Notes under the pieces: generated by a model
What the model was told of the DNA's origin: nothing
The model's database searches: none
Seen by the model: the letters and a program-made list of their open reading frames with translations, nothing else
Program-made: the position numbers and the translations under genes
Assembly: GCF_024435355.1 (NCBI RefSeq)
Contig: NZ_JAMJWG010000008.1
Span: forward strand, 62,001-126,000
DNA length: 64,000 nucleotides
DNA from: Streptomyces odontomachi
GTDB taxonomy: Bacteria > Actinomycetota > Actinomycetes > Streptomycetales > Streptomycetaceae
Direction: 5' to 3'
Shown: positions 16,753 to 25,056 of the stretch, in pieces
How positions within the stretch are numbered: the stretch's first letter is position 1
Layout: the number at the start of each line of letters is the position of its first letter

Positions 16753-17406
16753 CTATGTGCTCGCCGTCTCCTGGTCCGCCAGTTTCCGGGGCAGCGTCGT
16801 GGGCTCGTCGCGCGGTCTGGCGCTGTTGTGCTCCAGCCGGTCGACGAGGCTCAGTCCGCGCTCGGCCCAGGCGACCTCGGCGCGCGCACGCTCCACGAGG
16901 CCCTCGTAGGCATGGACCTTGTAGGCGACGACCGTCTCGTGGGTCTGCGGCGGCGCCTGGGCCAGCCGCCGCTGGATGAGCGGCGTGTCCCGGCGCTGGA
17001 GCCGGGAGATGTGCTGCTGCCAGTGCTGCATCATCGCCCGGTGGTGGTTCCGGTGCTCCCGGAAGTGCCGGCGGGCCTCGTCGAACGAGCCGTACTCGAA
17101 GTACGTCGCCTTCAGGTAGGCCGGATCGCGCACCGGTGCCGCCGTCTCCAGCTCCGCCACCCAGCGGGCCAGCTCACGGGCGCCCGCCTCGGTCAGCGAG
17201 TAGGCACGCTTGGTGCCGCGCTCGCCGCGGGGCAGCGACTCCGCCTCGATGAGTCCGCCGCTCTCCATCCGGCGCAGCTCCGGGTAGATCTGCGAGTGCG
17301 GCGCATGCCAGAGGTAGGCGACCGAGACATCGAACTGCTTCGCCAGCTCGTACCCGGTCATCGCACCGGCGTCGAGCAGGGCGAGCAGCGCGTGCCGCAA
17401 CGACAT
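16753..17406 (-). CDS. PadR-family transcriptional regulator
   Basis: The protein is 217 residues, with the ATG preceded by AAGGAGGCGTA. The N-terminal winged helix (LRHALLALL, TGYELAKQFD, QIYPELRRME, KRAYSLTEAG) is typical of PadR. The C-terminal half is the long helical dimerisation domain of the Vir-like subfamily (YLKATYFEYGSF to AWAERGLSLVDRLE). PadR proteins repress exporter or degradation genes until a phenolic-type ligand binds. It sits between an exporter and a divergent dihydroxyphthalate-decarboxylase-like gene and probably controls both. AT-richer ATGTA-containing stretches occur in both promoter gaps (about 16718-16742 and 17433-17460), possible operators. Confidence 0.88.
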   Translation of the reverse strand: MSLRHALLALLDAGAMTGYELAKQFDVSVAYLWHAPHSQIYPELRRMESGGLIEAESLPRGERGTKRAYSLTEAGARELARWVAELETAAPVRDPAYLKATYFEYGSFDEARRHFREHRNHHRAMMQHWQQHISRLQRRDTPLIQRRLAQAPPQTHETVVAYKVHAYEGLVERARAEVAWAERGLSLVDRLEHNSARPRDEPTTLPRKLADQETAST

Positions 17407-17508
17407 TACGCCTCCTTGCGGGGGTTCCCCACTATGTATGGTCTTACCTAAATTGGTGAGCAAGCACGATACCGTGATCTCCCGCCGACGATCCCCCGAG
17501 GAGCCGAT

Positions 17509-18495
17509 GTGAGCGTCCCGATCACCCTTGCCTGCGAACGCTACGACCGTACTGAGGCACTTCGGGACGGGCGCGTGCGGCCTGCCGGTGTCGACCTGAC
17601 CTACCTTCCACAACAGGTGGAGGAGACGTTCTTCCGGATGGCCCGCTTCCAGGAGTTCGACGCCGCCGAGATGTCGTTGTCGAGCTACGTCGTGGGGCTG
17701 ACCCGCGGTGCTCCGTTCATCGCCCTGCCGGTCTTCCCGTCCCGCCTCTTCCGGCACAGCGGCATCTACGTATCGGCCGACTCCGGCATCACGGACCCTT
17801 CTGACCTGCGCGGCAAGCAGGTCGGCGTGGCCGAGTACCAGCTGACGGCGAACGTGTGGATCCGCGGGATGCTCGCCGACGAGCACGACGTCCCGGTGGA
17901 GTCGGTCACGTACCGCACGGGCGGACTGCACCAGGCGGGGCGGGTCGAGAAGCTGAAGGTGGACCTGCCCCCGGATGTGCGGGTGACGCCCATCGGCCCG
18001 CAGCAGACGCTTTCGGACATGCTGGCCTCCGGGGAGATCGACGCGCTCTACACGCCACGGACCCCGGCCAGCTTCACCCGCGGGGACAGCGGCGTCCGGC
18101 GTCTCTTCGAGCCTTCCGGCACCGCGGAGGAGGAGTACTTCCGCCGTACCGGCATCTTCCCGATCATGCACGTGGTGGTGCTGCGCCGCGACGTCTACGA
18201 GCGCAACCGCTGGCTGGCACGCTCCCTCTACGACGCCTTCGTGGCGGCGAAGCTCCAGTGCGAGCAGGGCATGGACGAGACCGCGGCCGCCCGCTACATG
18301 CTGCCGTGGCTGCACGACGAGGTGGCCCGCACCCGCGCCGTGCTCGGCGACGACTACTGGTCCTACGGCCTGGACAGGAACGTCGAGGTGCTCCGCACCT
18401 TCCTGCGGTACTCCCACGACCAGGGCCTGGCGGCGCGCAAGCTCGAGCCGGAGGAGCTCTTCGCGCCCGAGACGCTGGAGACCACCCTCGTCTGA
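17509..18495 (+). CDS. 4,5-dihydroxyphthalate decarboxylase-like protein
   Basis: The 328-residue protein starts at GTG after CGAGGAG and is divergent from padR. It resembles the 4,5-dihydroxyphthalate decarboxylase family, which has the fold of periplasmic binding proteins. Evidence is the opening LACERYDRTEALRDGRV and the segments AEMSLSSYV, PVFPSRLFRHSGIYV, DLRGKQVGVAEYQ and FPIMHVVVLRRDVYE. The known enzyme converts 4,5-dihydroxyphthalate to protocatechuate. No phthalate dioxygenase or protocatechuate genes are visible nearby, so the substrate may differ. No signal peptide is present, supporting a cytosolic enzyme rather than an ABC binding protein. Confidence 0.78.
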   Translation: MSVPITLACERYDRTEALRDGRVRPAGVDLTYLPQQVEETFFRMARFQEFDAAEMSLSSYVVGLTRGAPFIALPVFPSRLFRHSGIYVSADSGITDPSDLRGKQVGVAEYQLTANVWIRGMLADEHDVPVESVTYRTGGLHQAGRVEKLKVDLPPDVRVTPIGPQQTLSDMLASGEIDALYTPRTPASFTRGDSGVRRLFEPSGTAEEEYFRRTGIFPIMHVVVLRRDVYERNRWLARSLYDAFVAAKLQCEQGMDETAAARYMLPWLHDEVARTRAVLGDDYWSYGLDRNVEVLRTFLRYSHDQGLAARKLEPEELFAPETLETTLV

Positions 18496-18631
18496 TCGGG
18501 GGCGTGCGGGTGCGCGGGACGGCCGGATGAGCGGACCGGAGGCCGTCTTGTTGGCTCGGCCTCGGGCGGTGGACCATCACGTCAGAGCGTCTGACCACCA
18601 CCTGCCCTGACCCGATCCATCGGAGGCCCCC

Positions 18632-19564
18632 ATGAGAAGTGGTTCCGCTCCATCCGCAAGACCCGGCCGCAACGCGGGAGTCACCCGGCGCGCGGGCGCG
18701 CTCGCCGCCGTCTGCGGTCTGCTGGCCGCCACCGCGGTCGCGGCCCTCGCACCGGCCGCCACCGCGGCGGGCCGGACTTCCACCCCGCCCACCGGCGCGA
18801 AGGCCGATGCCGCGCAGCTCGCCGCGGCCGACGCCACGCTGCGGCGCGCGAACGTGGGAGGCACCGCCTGGTACGCCGACCCGGCCACGGGGCACCTCGT
18901 GGTGACCGCCGACCGCACCGTCAGCCGGGAAGCGGTCGCCCGGATCGAGGCCGCCGTTCGGGACAGCGCGCCCGCCGCACTGGAGATCCACCGGACGGCG
19001 GGCCGCATCGCGGAGCACACCGCGGGCGGCGACCCCATCATCGGTCCGGGCGCCCGCTGCGCCGTCGGCTTCAACGTGCAGGACGCCGGCGGCACCAAGT
19101 ACGCCCTGACCGCGGGCCACTGCACGCAACTCGGCGGCACCTGGTCCCCCGTCGGAGAGGTGGCGTCCAGCAGCTTCCCCGGCAACGACTACGGGCTGCT
19201 CCGCTACGCCGACCCCAGCCAGGCCGAGGGTGGGGTACGGGGACCGGGCGGCACGCTCATCGACATCGTGAACGCCAGGAACCCGGTCGTCGGCGAGAAG
19301 GCCTGCGTCTCGGCGCCCTCGGGCATCCACTGCGGCACCGTCACCGGGCTCAACGCCACCGTGAACTACGGCGACGGCGTCGTGTCCGGCCTCATCCAGA
19401 CGAACCTGTGCACCGAACCCGGCGACAGCGGCGCCCCGTTGTACGCCGGCAGCAGCGCACTGGGCATCGTCTCGGGCGGCAGCGGCGACTGCACCTCGGG
19501 CGGCACCACGTACTTCCAGCCGGTCCTGGAGCCACTGAGCGCCTTCGGGGTCTCGGTCTTCTAG
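18632..19564 (+). CDS. Secreted S1-family serine protease (streptogrisin/alpha-lytic type)
   Basis: A 310-residue preproprotein. The start is an ATG after CGGAGG. Residues 1-46 are a long signal peptide with a twin-Arg-containing start and an Ala-rich core. A ~75-residue pro-region (RRANVGGTAWYADPATGHLVV to EIHRTAGR) resembles the alpha-lytic protease prodomain that folds the enzyme. The mature chymotrypsin-like domain has the full triad: H163 (TAGHC), D186 (NDYGLL) and S266 (GDSGAP), plus paired cysteines. It is an extracellular endopeptidase. Its TAG stop codon lies inside the CTAG end of a MITE-like element. Confidence 0.93.
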   Translation: MRSGSAPSARPGRNAGVTRRAGALAAVCGLLAATAVAALAPAATAAGRTSTPPTGAKADAAQLAAADATLRRANVGGTAWYADPATGHLVVTADRTVSREAVARIEAAVRDSAPAALEIHRTAGRIAEHTAGGDPIIGPGARCAVGFNVQDAGGTKYALTAGHCTQLGGTWSPVGEVASSSFPGNDYGLLRYADPSQAEGGVRGPGGTLIDIVNARNPVVGEKACVSAPSGIHCGTVTGLNATVNYGDGVVSGLIQTNLCTEPGDSGAPLYAGSSALGIVSGGSGDCTSGGTTYFQPVLEPLSAFGVSVF

Positions 19565-19739
19565 GTCCTGTCGTCAAACTCCCGTCGTTGCCCGAAGGGC
19601 GGCCTGGCGGCGTCAGGTGCGTGCTCTCGGCGTGCCGGGCGCGAGACCGCGTACTGGATGTACGTGGGCTTGTGCCCGGTGCGGCGAGAGTGCGTGCATG
19701 GCGTCGCCAGGCAGACGGGAGTTTGACGACAGGGCCTAG
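19561..19739 (+). mobile_element. 179-bp MITE-like element with CTAG ends
   Basis: The arms are 26 bp (19561-19586 and 19714-19739) and match except for one base; both carry CCTGTCGTCAAACTCCCGTC internally. The ends are CTAG, and the left CTAG supplies the stop codon of the protease gene. No coding capacity. A short further copy of the outer end (CTAGGCCCTGTC) begins at 19736 facing the other way, and a third CTAG at 19827 supplies the stop of the next gene, hinting at repeated insertions or excisions here. The arm sequence resembles termini I associate with streptomycete IS5-family elements (recollection; needs ISfinder). Confidence 0.72.
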
Positions 19740-19773
19740 GCCCTGTCAGGCGCTGGCAGGCCTTGGCACGCCG

Positions 19774-19815
19774 CCGCACCGGCACCGGCACCGGCACCGG
19801 CACCGGCACCGGCGA
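19774..19815 (+). repeat. Hexanucleotide tandem repeat
   Basis: About six to seven head-to-tail copies of GCACCG-type units (CACCGG in register) lie between the MITE-like element and the stop of the HTH gene. No function is apparent. Confidence 0.8.
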
Positions 19816-19826
19816 CCACCGTCACG

Positions 19827-21131
19827 CTAGGCGTCCCGGCTGACCCACTCGCTGGTGCCGATCGGATAGTCGTAGCCGGGGCGGCCGGCGGCGGCGCTGG
19901 TGCGGAACGGGGTGCCGTCGTCGTCGATGTGCACGGTGCCGTGCCGGGCGCCGCTGGACCAGCTCAGGCTGAGGTCCCAGCGGACGTCGTGCGCCTTGGT
20001 GTGGGCGGTGACGTAGAAGACCTCCGGGTCGGACTCGCTGACCTTGTACGGGAAGGCGCGCTGGCCGTTCTTGACGGCGACGGTGGGGCTGCCGTCGTCG
20101 AGGTCGACGTCGAACGACTCGGTCTCGACGCCGCCGCCGCAGCCGACGCCCATCGAGTAGTCGTTCCAGGCCAGCGGGGCGTCCTTGGTGACGACGCGTA
20201 CGTGCAGCGCCTCCAGGACGACGGTCTCCTTCCCGGTGCCCTGCACGGTGAGGGCGACCCGCTGCTCGTCCGAGGAGACCGCCCCGTACGCGGCGGCCCA
20301 GCGGGGCGCTTCCTGCTCGGTGGCGGGCGGCCCCACCTGTGCGGGCTCGCTGTCGACGAGGAAGTGCTGGCTGCACGGGTCGTCGTAGACGTAGGGGCGG
20401 ATGCCGACGTTGACCGGTACACCGCCGGTGTGCCCGGCAGCGCCGCCGCTGCCGGGGGCGGCGGACGACGCGGGCGCCGAGGCGGGGGGCGTGCCGGTCC
20501 GCGCGCTCTTCGACGGCGAAGGGGACGTCGACGCGGACGGGCTCGCGTCGACCGCTCGGCCGGTGCTGGTTCCGGTGCCGGTGCCGGGGGCGGCCTTCCG
20601 GTCGCCGCCGTCGCCCCCGGAGGACGGCAGGTTCACGGCGAGCAGTACGGCTCCCAGCAGGGCCGCGGTGGCGGCCGAGGCGATGAGCGCGGCGCGACGG
20701 CGGCGGGGAGGCTCGGGGGCGCCCGTGCCGGGGCCGCCGACCACCGGTTCCTCGCCCGCTTCGGGTGCGCGAAGTCCACCGCCGGCGGACGCCGGCTCCG
20801 TCGCACCGGCCGCCTCGGGCAGCCCGCCCTCCGGTTCCGGCGCCTTACGCCCCCGGGTCCCGTCCGCCAGGATCCAGCTCCGGTGCAGCGCGACCAGTTC
20901 CTCGGGGGTCGCCCGGCACACCCGCGCGAGCCGTTCGACCGGTGCGTAGTCGGTCGGCACCACGCTGCCGTTGCAGTAGCGGTGCAGCGTCGACGTGCTC
21001 ATGTGCAACCGCTTGGCGAGCGCCCCGTAGCTCAGCTGTGAACGGTCCTTGAGCCCGCGCAGCAGCGCTGCGAAGGCCCCTGCCTCCCCGGCGGCTTGCG
21101 TCGCGCCCGTGGCCCCCGTCGCCCCTGACAC
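19827..21131 (-). CDS. HTH (XRE-like) transmembrane protein with extracytoplasmic domain
   Basis: A 434-residue protein with a GTG start. Residues about 18-75 form a helix-turn-helix of the XRE/Cro type (LSYGALAKRLHMSTSTLHRYCNG), cytoplasmic. After a Pro/Gly/Glu linker and four arginines comes one transmembrane helix (ALIASAATAALLGAVLLAVNL, ~147-167). Outside lies a Ser/Thr/Pro linker and a ~180-residue beta-rich domain (RPYVYDDPCSQHFLV to the end) with several acidic loops. This one-component layout would let an extracytoplasmic cue act on DNA directly, as in CadC/ToxR-like regulators, although the family is different. It is divergent from a DUF4232 lipoprotein gene, its likely partner or target. 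Confidence 0.78.
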   Translation of the reverse strand: MSGATGATGATQAAGEAGAFAALLRGLKDRSQLSYGALAKRLHMSTSTLHRYCNGSVVPTDYAPVERLARVCRATPEELVALHRSWILADGTRGRKAPEPEGGLPEAAGATEPASAGGGLRAPEAGEEPVVGGPGTGAPEPPRRRRAALIASAATAALLGAVLLAVNLPSSGGDGGDRKAAPGTGTGTSTGRAVDASPSASTSPSPSKSARTGTPPASAPASSAAPGSGGAAGHTGGVPVNVGIRPYVYDDPCSQHFLVDSEPAQVGPPATEQEAPRWAAAYGAVSSDEQRVALTVQGTGKETVVLEALHVRVVTKDAPLAWNDYSMGVGCGGGVETESFDVDLDDGSPTVAVKNGQRAFPYKVSESDPEVFYVTAHTKAHDVRWDLSLSWSSGARHGTVHIDDDGTPFRTSAAAGRPGYDYPIGTSEWVSRDA

Positions 21132-21329
21132 CGTTCCTCCCCTATCCCGCGTGGCCCGGGGTGTCCCATTCCCGCGTTCCAGGCGCCTTACGTTTCAGCT
21201 GTTCAAAGCCCGTTTTCGTGTCCCAGCGTCCCCAACTGCCCGGCCTTCGTGGCGGCTGGGACAGCGGGCCCCGCAAGCTCTGGTCATCCAAGCACCACAC
21301 CCACCGCAGTACCGAAGGGGCTCACCCAG

Positions 21330-22025
21330 ATGTCCGGCATCCGCACCTCCCGCACCCGTTTCCTGACCGCCGCAGCGACCGTCACGCTCGCCGCGCTCTC
21401 GCTGACCGCGTGCGACGACGGGACGGGCGTCCACGACGAGGGCGCATCGGCGGGCGCCGCCTCGACCGCGTCGCCCACCGCCTCGTCCCACGACCACGCG
21501 CAGCCCACCACCGACGGTGCGCAGGGCACCGGGAACGGGTCCGGGGCGAAGGGCTCGGCGGGTTCCGGCGACGGCGGCTCCGGCGCGACCGCCGGCAAGG
21601 CCGTCACCTGCCAGGGCTCCACCACCAAGATGGTCGCGGCTCCCCTGACCCGCCCCGTGAACCACATGCTGCTCACCGTCACCAACACCGGCAGCGTGCC
21701 CTGCTACCTCTACGGCTATCCGGCCGTCCGCTTCGGAGCCGCCCAGTCGGTGCCGCCGGTCATCGCGGCCTCGCACCCGCAGGCCGTCGTCACGCTCGAC
21801 CCCGGCGAGTCCGGCTACGCCTCGGTGAACCTGTCGGCGGCCGACGGCAGCGGCACGAACGGCCGCACGGAGAAGTCCCTCACCGTCTACTTCCAGGGCC
21901 GGACCAGCAGCGAGGACGTCCCCTCGGCCGGACACCCGGCACTGCCCGAGAAGGGTGTCTACGTCGACGACTCGCTCAAGGTCACGTACTGGCAGCAGTC
22001 GATGGACGACGCCGTCACCTGGTGA
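21330..22025 (+). CDS. DUF4232 lipoprotein
   Basis: The 231-residue protein begins at ATG, the first start that gives a proper lipoprotein signal. The lipobox is LTAC with the modified cysteine at C28. A ~65-residue Ser/Gly/Thr linker follows. The C-terminal DUF4232 domain (CQGSTTKMVAA, MLLTVTNTGSVPCYLYGYPAV, VTLDPGESGYASV) is a beta-sandwich common in actinomycete cell-surface proteins. Its role is unknown. The divergent neighbour, an HTH protein with an external domain, may respond to or control it. The 3' end touches the remnant of a sugar-binding protein on the other strand. Confidence 0.83.
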   Translation: MSGIRTSRTRFLTAAATVTLAALSLTACDDGTGVHDEGASAGAASTASPTASSHDHAQPTTDGAQGTGNGSGAKGSAGSGDGGSGATAGKAVTCQGSTTKMVAAPLTRPVNHMLLTVTNTGSVPCYLYGYPAVRFGAAQSVPPVIAASHPQAVVTLDPGESGYASVNLSAADGSGTNGRTEKSLTVYFQGRTSSEDVPSAGHPALPEKGVYVDDSLKVTYWQQSMDDAVTW

Positions 22026-22069
22026 CCCGGCGCCGGCAGGCGCGCCACCGGCAGGTGCGCCACCGGCCG

Positions 22070-22706
22070 GACCCGCCTCGTCGCGGCAGCCGATCAGGCT
22101 GATGCCGGAGGCGCCAGGGACCCGGTCGATGCGCTGCGCCGCCGCCAGCCACGCGCGCCAGGTGTGCGGCGGCCGGTCCGGGTCCAGGCCCGCCTCACGG
22201 AAGAGGTCCGCGTTGTAGTACATCCGCTCCCAGGCGTCGGTGTTGAACGGCACGCCCCAGGTGCGCCCCCGCCACTCGTTGGACGCCCAGGCCCCCCGGA
22301 AGTAGTCGGTGCTGCGGACGCCGGCCGCACGCAGCCGGCCGTCCAGGCCCGCGATCAGCCCGGCCGCCGCGAACTCCGGGGTCCAGATCTGGTCCAGCAC
22401 CATCACGTCGGGACCCGAGCCGCCCTGCACGGCGAGCACCAGCTTGTCGCCGTACTGCTGGTACGGGACCCGGGTCAGCTCGACGTGGACGCCCCGGTGA
22501 TGGTGCTCGAAGTCCGCGACCAGGTCGTCGTAGCCGGCGGAGATCTGCCCGGTGGGTGCCTCCAGCAGCCAGACCCGCAGTGCCGTGCGGTCCCGGGCGC
22601 CCGGCCCGGTGCAGGAGGCCAGGGCCGCCACCGTGACCAGGCTCAGCAGCACCGCCAGTGCCGTCCGTGCCGCGCGGGAAGCCCGCCGCCCTCCCCTCCC
22701 CGTCAT
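22070..22706 (-). pseudogene. Truncated ABC sugar-binding lipoprotein (N-terminal half only)
   Basis: The start ATG is five bases after the PhyH stop. The first ~212 codons are a normal family-1 extracellular solute-binding protein: signal peptide with lipobox (ALASC), then LRVWLLEAPTGQISAGYDDLVADFE, GPDVMVLDQIWTPEFAAAG, WGVPFNTDAWERMYYN and GASGISLIG. Full-length members are ~420 residues. Here homology stops near 22070, and the frame runs into Gly/Ala repeat sequence and then antisense to the DUF4232 gene. The C-terminal ligand-binding half and the usual permease genes are missing. I read this as a deletion remnant of a sugar ABC transporter operon. A short functional protein is unlikely. 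Confidence 0.75.
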
Positions 22707-22711
22707 CGGCG

Positions 22712-23500
22712 TCAGGTCCAGTGCGGTGCGTCGCGGAACGGGAAGTGCCGGCCGTCCTGGTAGGACGGGACGGGCTGGTACACGTTCACCCGGCCCGGGT
22801 CGCCGCGCAGCCAGAAGGCGCTGGGGTAGGGCTGCTCGGGGTCGGTGATCCGGGTGGAGGTGGGAATGTAACGGATGGTCAGGCCGCAGCGCCGGTGCGG
22901 TGAGGTGTTCGCGTTGCTGCCGTGCACGATGTTGGGGTGGTGCACCTCCACGTCGCCGGGGCTCAGCACGATGTCGGCGGCCCGGGACTCGTCCACGTCC
23001 GCGGCGATCTCCTGGCCGAGTACGTTCGCCACCTCGGTGTTGTCCCGCATGGCGGCGATCTCCTGGCGGTGGCTGCCCGGGATCACCCGCACGCAGCCGT
23101 TCTCCGGCGTGGAGTGGTCCACCGAGAGCCACAGGGTGACCACCCGCATCGGCTCCAGCGGCCAGAACGCGCTGTCCTGGTGCCACAGCACCGGCTGTCC
23201 GGAGTACGGGGACTTGCTGATGTAGTGCGAGGCGAACAGCGCGATGTCGGGGCCGACGAACATCTCGGCGATGTCCAGGAGCCGGTCGTCGGAGACCAGT
23301 CGAAGCCAGAACGGGTCGTCCTTGAGGAAGGTGTGCCCCAGTTGCTCGGGACGCACCTCGGGGTGCTGCTGCCCGAGCCACGTCACGTGTGCGTCCACCT
23401 CCTTGATGAGTTCGGGGTCGATGACCTCGCGGAAGATCGTGTAACCGTCCCGCTCGAACTCCGCCAGTGCGCTGTGCTGCACAGCACGCGAAACAGGCAT
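22712..23500 (-). CDS. Phytanoyl-CoA dioxygenase family (PhyH) Fe(II)/2-oxoglutarate oxygenase
   Basis: A 262-residue protein with ATG after GGAGGGGGCGCC. The PhyH double-stranded beta-helix is clear, with the iron-binding facial triad H107-x-D109 (WHQDSAFW) and H193 (NIVHGSN). A conserved Arg (HRRCGLTIRY) follows for 2-oxoglutarate. Such enzymes hydroxylate diverse small molecules, and the substrate is not evident. It is divergent from an AraC-type regulator and upstream of a broken sugar-binding protein gene, so it may once have belonged to a sugar uptake and modification operon. Confidence 0.88.
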   Translation of the reverse strand: MPVSRAVQHSALAEFERDGYTIFREVIDPELIKEVDAHVTWLGQQHPEVRPEQLGHTFLKDDPFWLRLVSDDRLLDIAEMFVGPDIALFASHYISKSPYSGQPVLWHQDSAFWPLEPMRVVTLWLSVDHSTPENGCVRVIPGSHRQEIAAMRDNTEVANVLGQEIAADVDESRAADIVLSPGDVEVHHPNIVHGSNANTSPHRRCGLTIRYIPTSTRITDPEQPYPSAFWLRGDPGRVNVYQPVPSYQDGRHFPFRDAPHWT

Positions 23501-23584
23501 GGCGCCCCCTCCGTGACGTCCGGAATCGTGTGTTCCATGCTGTGGCCGCGGCCCCGGTGGGGATAGCAATGGGCTTGCGCGAAT

Positions 23585-24520
23585 ATGTACGGTGTTGATG
23601 TGCCGAGCCAGCTGTTGCAGTACGCGGACCACGCTCCGGGCCTGCCGTACCACGCGGCTCTGGTCGTCCAGTCGGGCCGTTCCGAGCAGCACGGGCACGC
23701 CGACTTCTACGAGTTCATGGGGGTGGCGTCGGGGCAGGGCCGCCAACTGCTCGTCGACGGCGCCCAGCAGTTGCACGCCGGGGACGTGGTCCTGGTGCGC
23801 CCGCGCGACCGGCACGCCATGCAGGGCTTCGCCGCCGGTGGCCTGACGTTCGTCAACGTGGCCTTTCCCGCGGCACTGTGGCGCGGCTTCGTCGGACTGT
23901 CCGGGCTCGATCCGAGCGGCTCGTGGGAGAGCGCCGCGCTGCCGCCGCACTGGCGGCTGGCCGGCCGCGGGGCGGAGCGCGCGGCGGCCGTGTTCCAGCG
24001 GGCCCTCACCCGCTACCAGCACCGGCCGACGATGCTGGACGCGCTGCGCTTCTGGACCGACCTCACCGAGTTGCTGGGGGACCCGGCGGAGCCCGCCGTC
24101 GGCGTGCGGGCCACCGGCCGGCCACGGAACGCGCGTGGCGGTGCCGGGGTGGGTGCCGGCCAGGGCGTTTCGGCCTCCGGCCGCCGGCCGGACTGGCTCG
24201 CGCGGGCGTGCACCGCCATGCGGCAGGAGGAGAACCTGCGGGGTGGCGTGCCGCGGATGCTGCGGCTGGCCGCGGTGAGCGCGGCACACCTGTCCCGCAC
24301 CGTACGGACGTACTACGGGATCACGCCCACCGCGTTCGTCACCGAGCTACGGCTGCAAAGGGCGACGGAACTCCTGTCCGCCACGACCGACCCCGTGACC
24401 GCCATCGCCCAGCGCTGCGGCTTCTCCAGCCAGTCGTACTTCACCCGGTGCTTCCGCGCCGCCCACGGCATCCCACCGCGGGAGTACCGGCAACGGGCGT
24501 GGCGGGCGTTCGTGCCCTGA
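23585..24520 (+). CDS. AraC-family transcriptional regulator
   Basis: A 311-residue protein. The start at ATG lacks a clear ribosome site, so a GTG at 23600 is an alternative. The N-terminal cupin-like sensor domain (HADFYEFMGVASGQGRQLL, GDVVLVRPRDRHAM) precedes the double helix-turn-helix of AraC (MLRLAAVSAAHLSRTVRTYYG, then ITAIAQRCGFSSQSYFTRCFRAAHG-like, ending in IPPREYR). It is divergent from the PhyH gene with an 84-bp gap and most likely activates it in response to a small ligand, probably a sugar given the neighbouring transporter remnant (inference). Confidence 0.87.
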   Translation: MYGVDVPSQLLQYADHAPGLPYHAALVVQSGRSEQHGHADFYEFMGVASGQGRQLLVDGAQQLHAGDVVLVRPRDRHAMQGFAAGGLTFVNVAFPAALWRGFVGLSGLDPSGSWESAALPPHWRLAGRGAERAAAVFQRALTRYQHRPTMLDALRFWTDLTELLGDPAEPAVGVRATGRPRNARGGAGVGAGQGVSASGRRPDWLARACTAMRQEENLRGGVPRMLRLAAVSAAHLSRTVRTYYGITPTAFVTELRLQRATELLSATTDPVTAIAQRCGFSSQSYFTRCFRAAHGIPPREYRQRAWRAFVP

Positions 24521-24579
24521 CCCGTGGTGATCCGTGCTGACCCATTGGTGATCCGTGCTGACCCATGGTGATCCATTGC
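24518..24579 (+). repeat. Three tandem ~21-bp direct repeats
   Basis: TGACCCGTGGTGATCCGTGC, then a 21-bp copy with CCATT, then a 21-bp copy ending ATCCATTGC, lie head to tail starting at the araC stop codon. The spacing is near two helical turns, as for a multi-site binding protein. The function is unknown. Confidence 0.75.
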
Positions 24580-25056
24580 GGACCGTTGCCGCGCCGAGGG
24601 CTCGCTCAAGGCGCGTCTCACGGCCGCGCGCCACGTCCGCGCGAGGCCACCCCTCGGTGATCGGTCCATGCACCCCGAGCCACACTCCACCCGCCCCGTA
24701 TGCCCGTTTTTGCCGGTTTCGCGTGAAGGAGGGCACAGGGCGCGCGTCACAACGGAAGCCCGGTAGTAGCCGCGAGCCCGCACCCCGCACGCCCGAGCGG
24801 TATGTCCTGGTCGGACCTGCTATCCGGCATCGTAGGTCACATGGTTGTCGATCGGTGGACCCGTTCTGCAATGTGGGGGTCGTACCGGGGAGCCGAGCGC
24901 CGGACCGGGCGGAGGAAGTTCCCGCCCGAGCCTGACACCGGCCCCACGACGCGACAGCCGCGTCGAGCACACCACCGCAGCCACATGCGCCGGACGTGTG
25001 TGCCGCCGACCTCCTGTCGGCCTCCCCACGCAGCCCCTGATTGGAGAGGTACGCCC
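24580..25056. other. 477-bp intergenic leader region, no gene seen
   Basis: No convincing reading frame exists on either strand: all frames are short or have poor codon bias. It probably contains the promoter and long 5' untranslated leader of the SLT-domain gene. I looked for the c-di-AMP (ydaO) riboswitch that often precedes actinomycete cell-wall hydrolase genes. The expected GGGGTGAA and CCGAACCCGUCAGCUAACC blocks are not visible, so I make no riboswitch call. Confidence 0.5.

Noticed and set aside
21195..22069. Continuation of the sugar-binding protein frame
   Set aside because: The open frame continues, but it is antisense to the DUF4232 gene and has no binding-protein similarity; only the N-terminal half is a gene remnant.
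24580..25056. c-di-AMP (ydaO) riboswitch before the SLT gene
   Set aside because: Context fits, but the conserved sequence blocks of that riboswitch are not visible.
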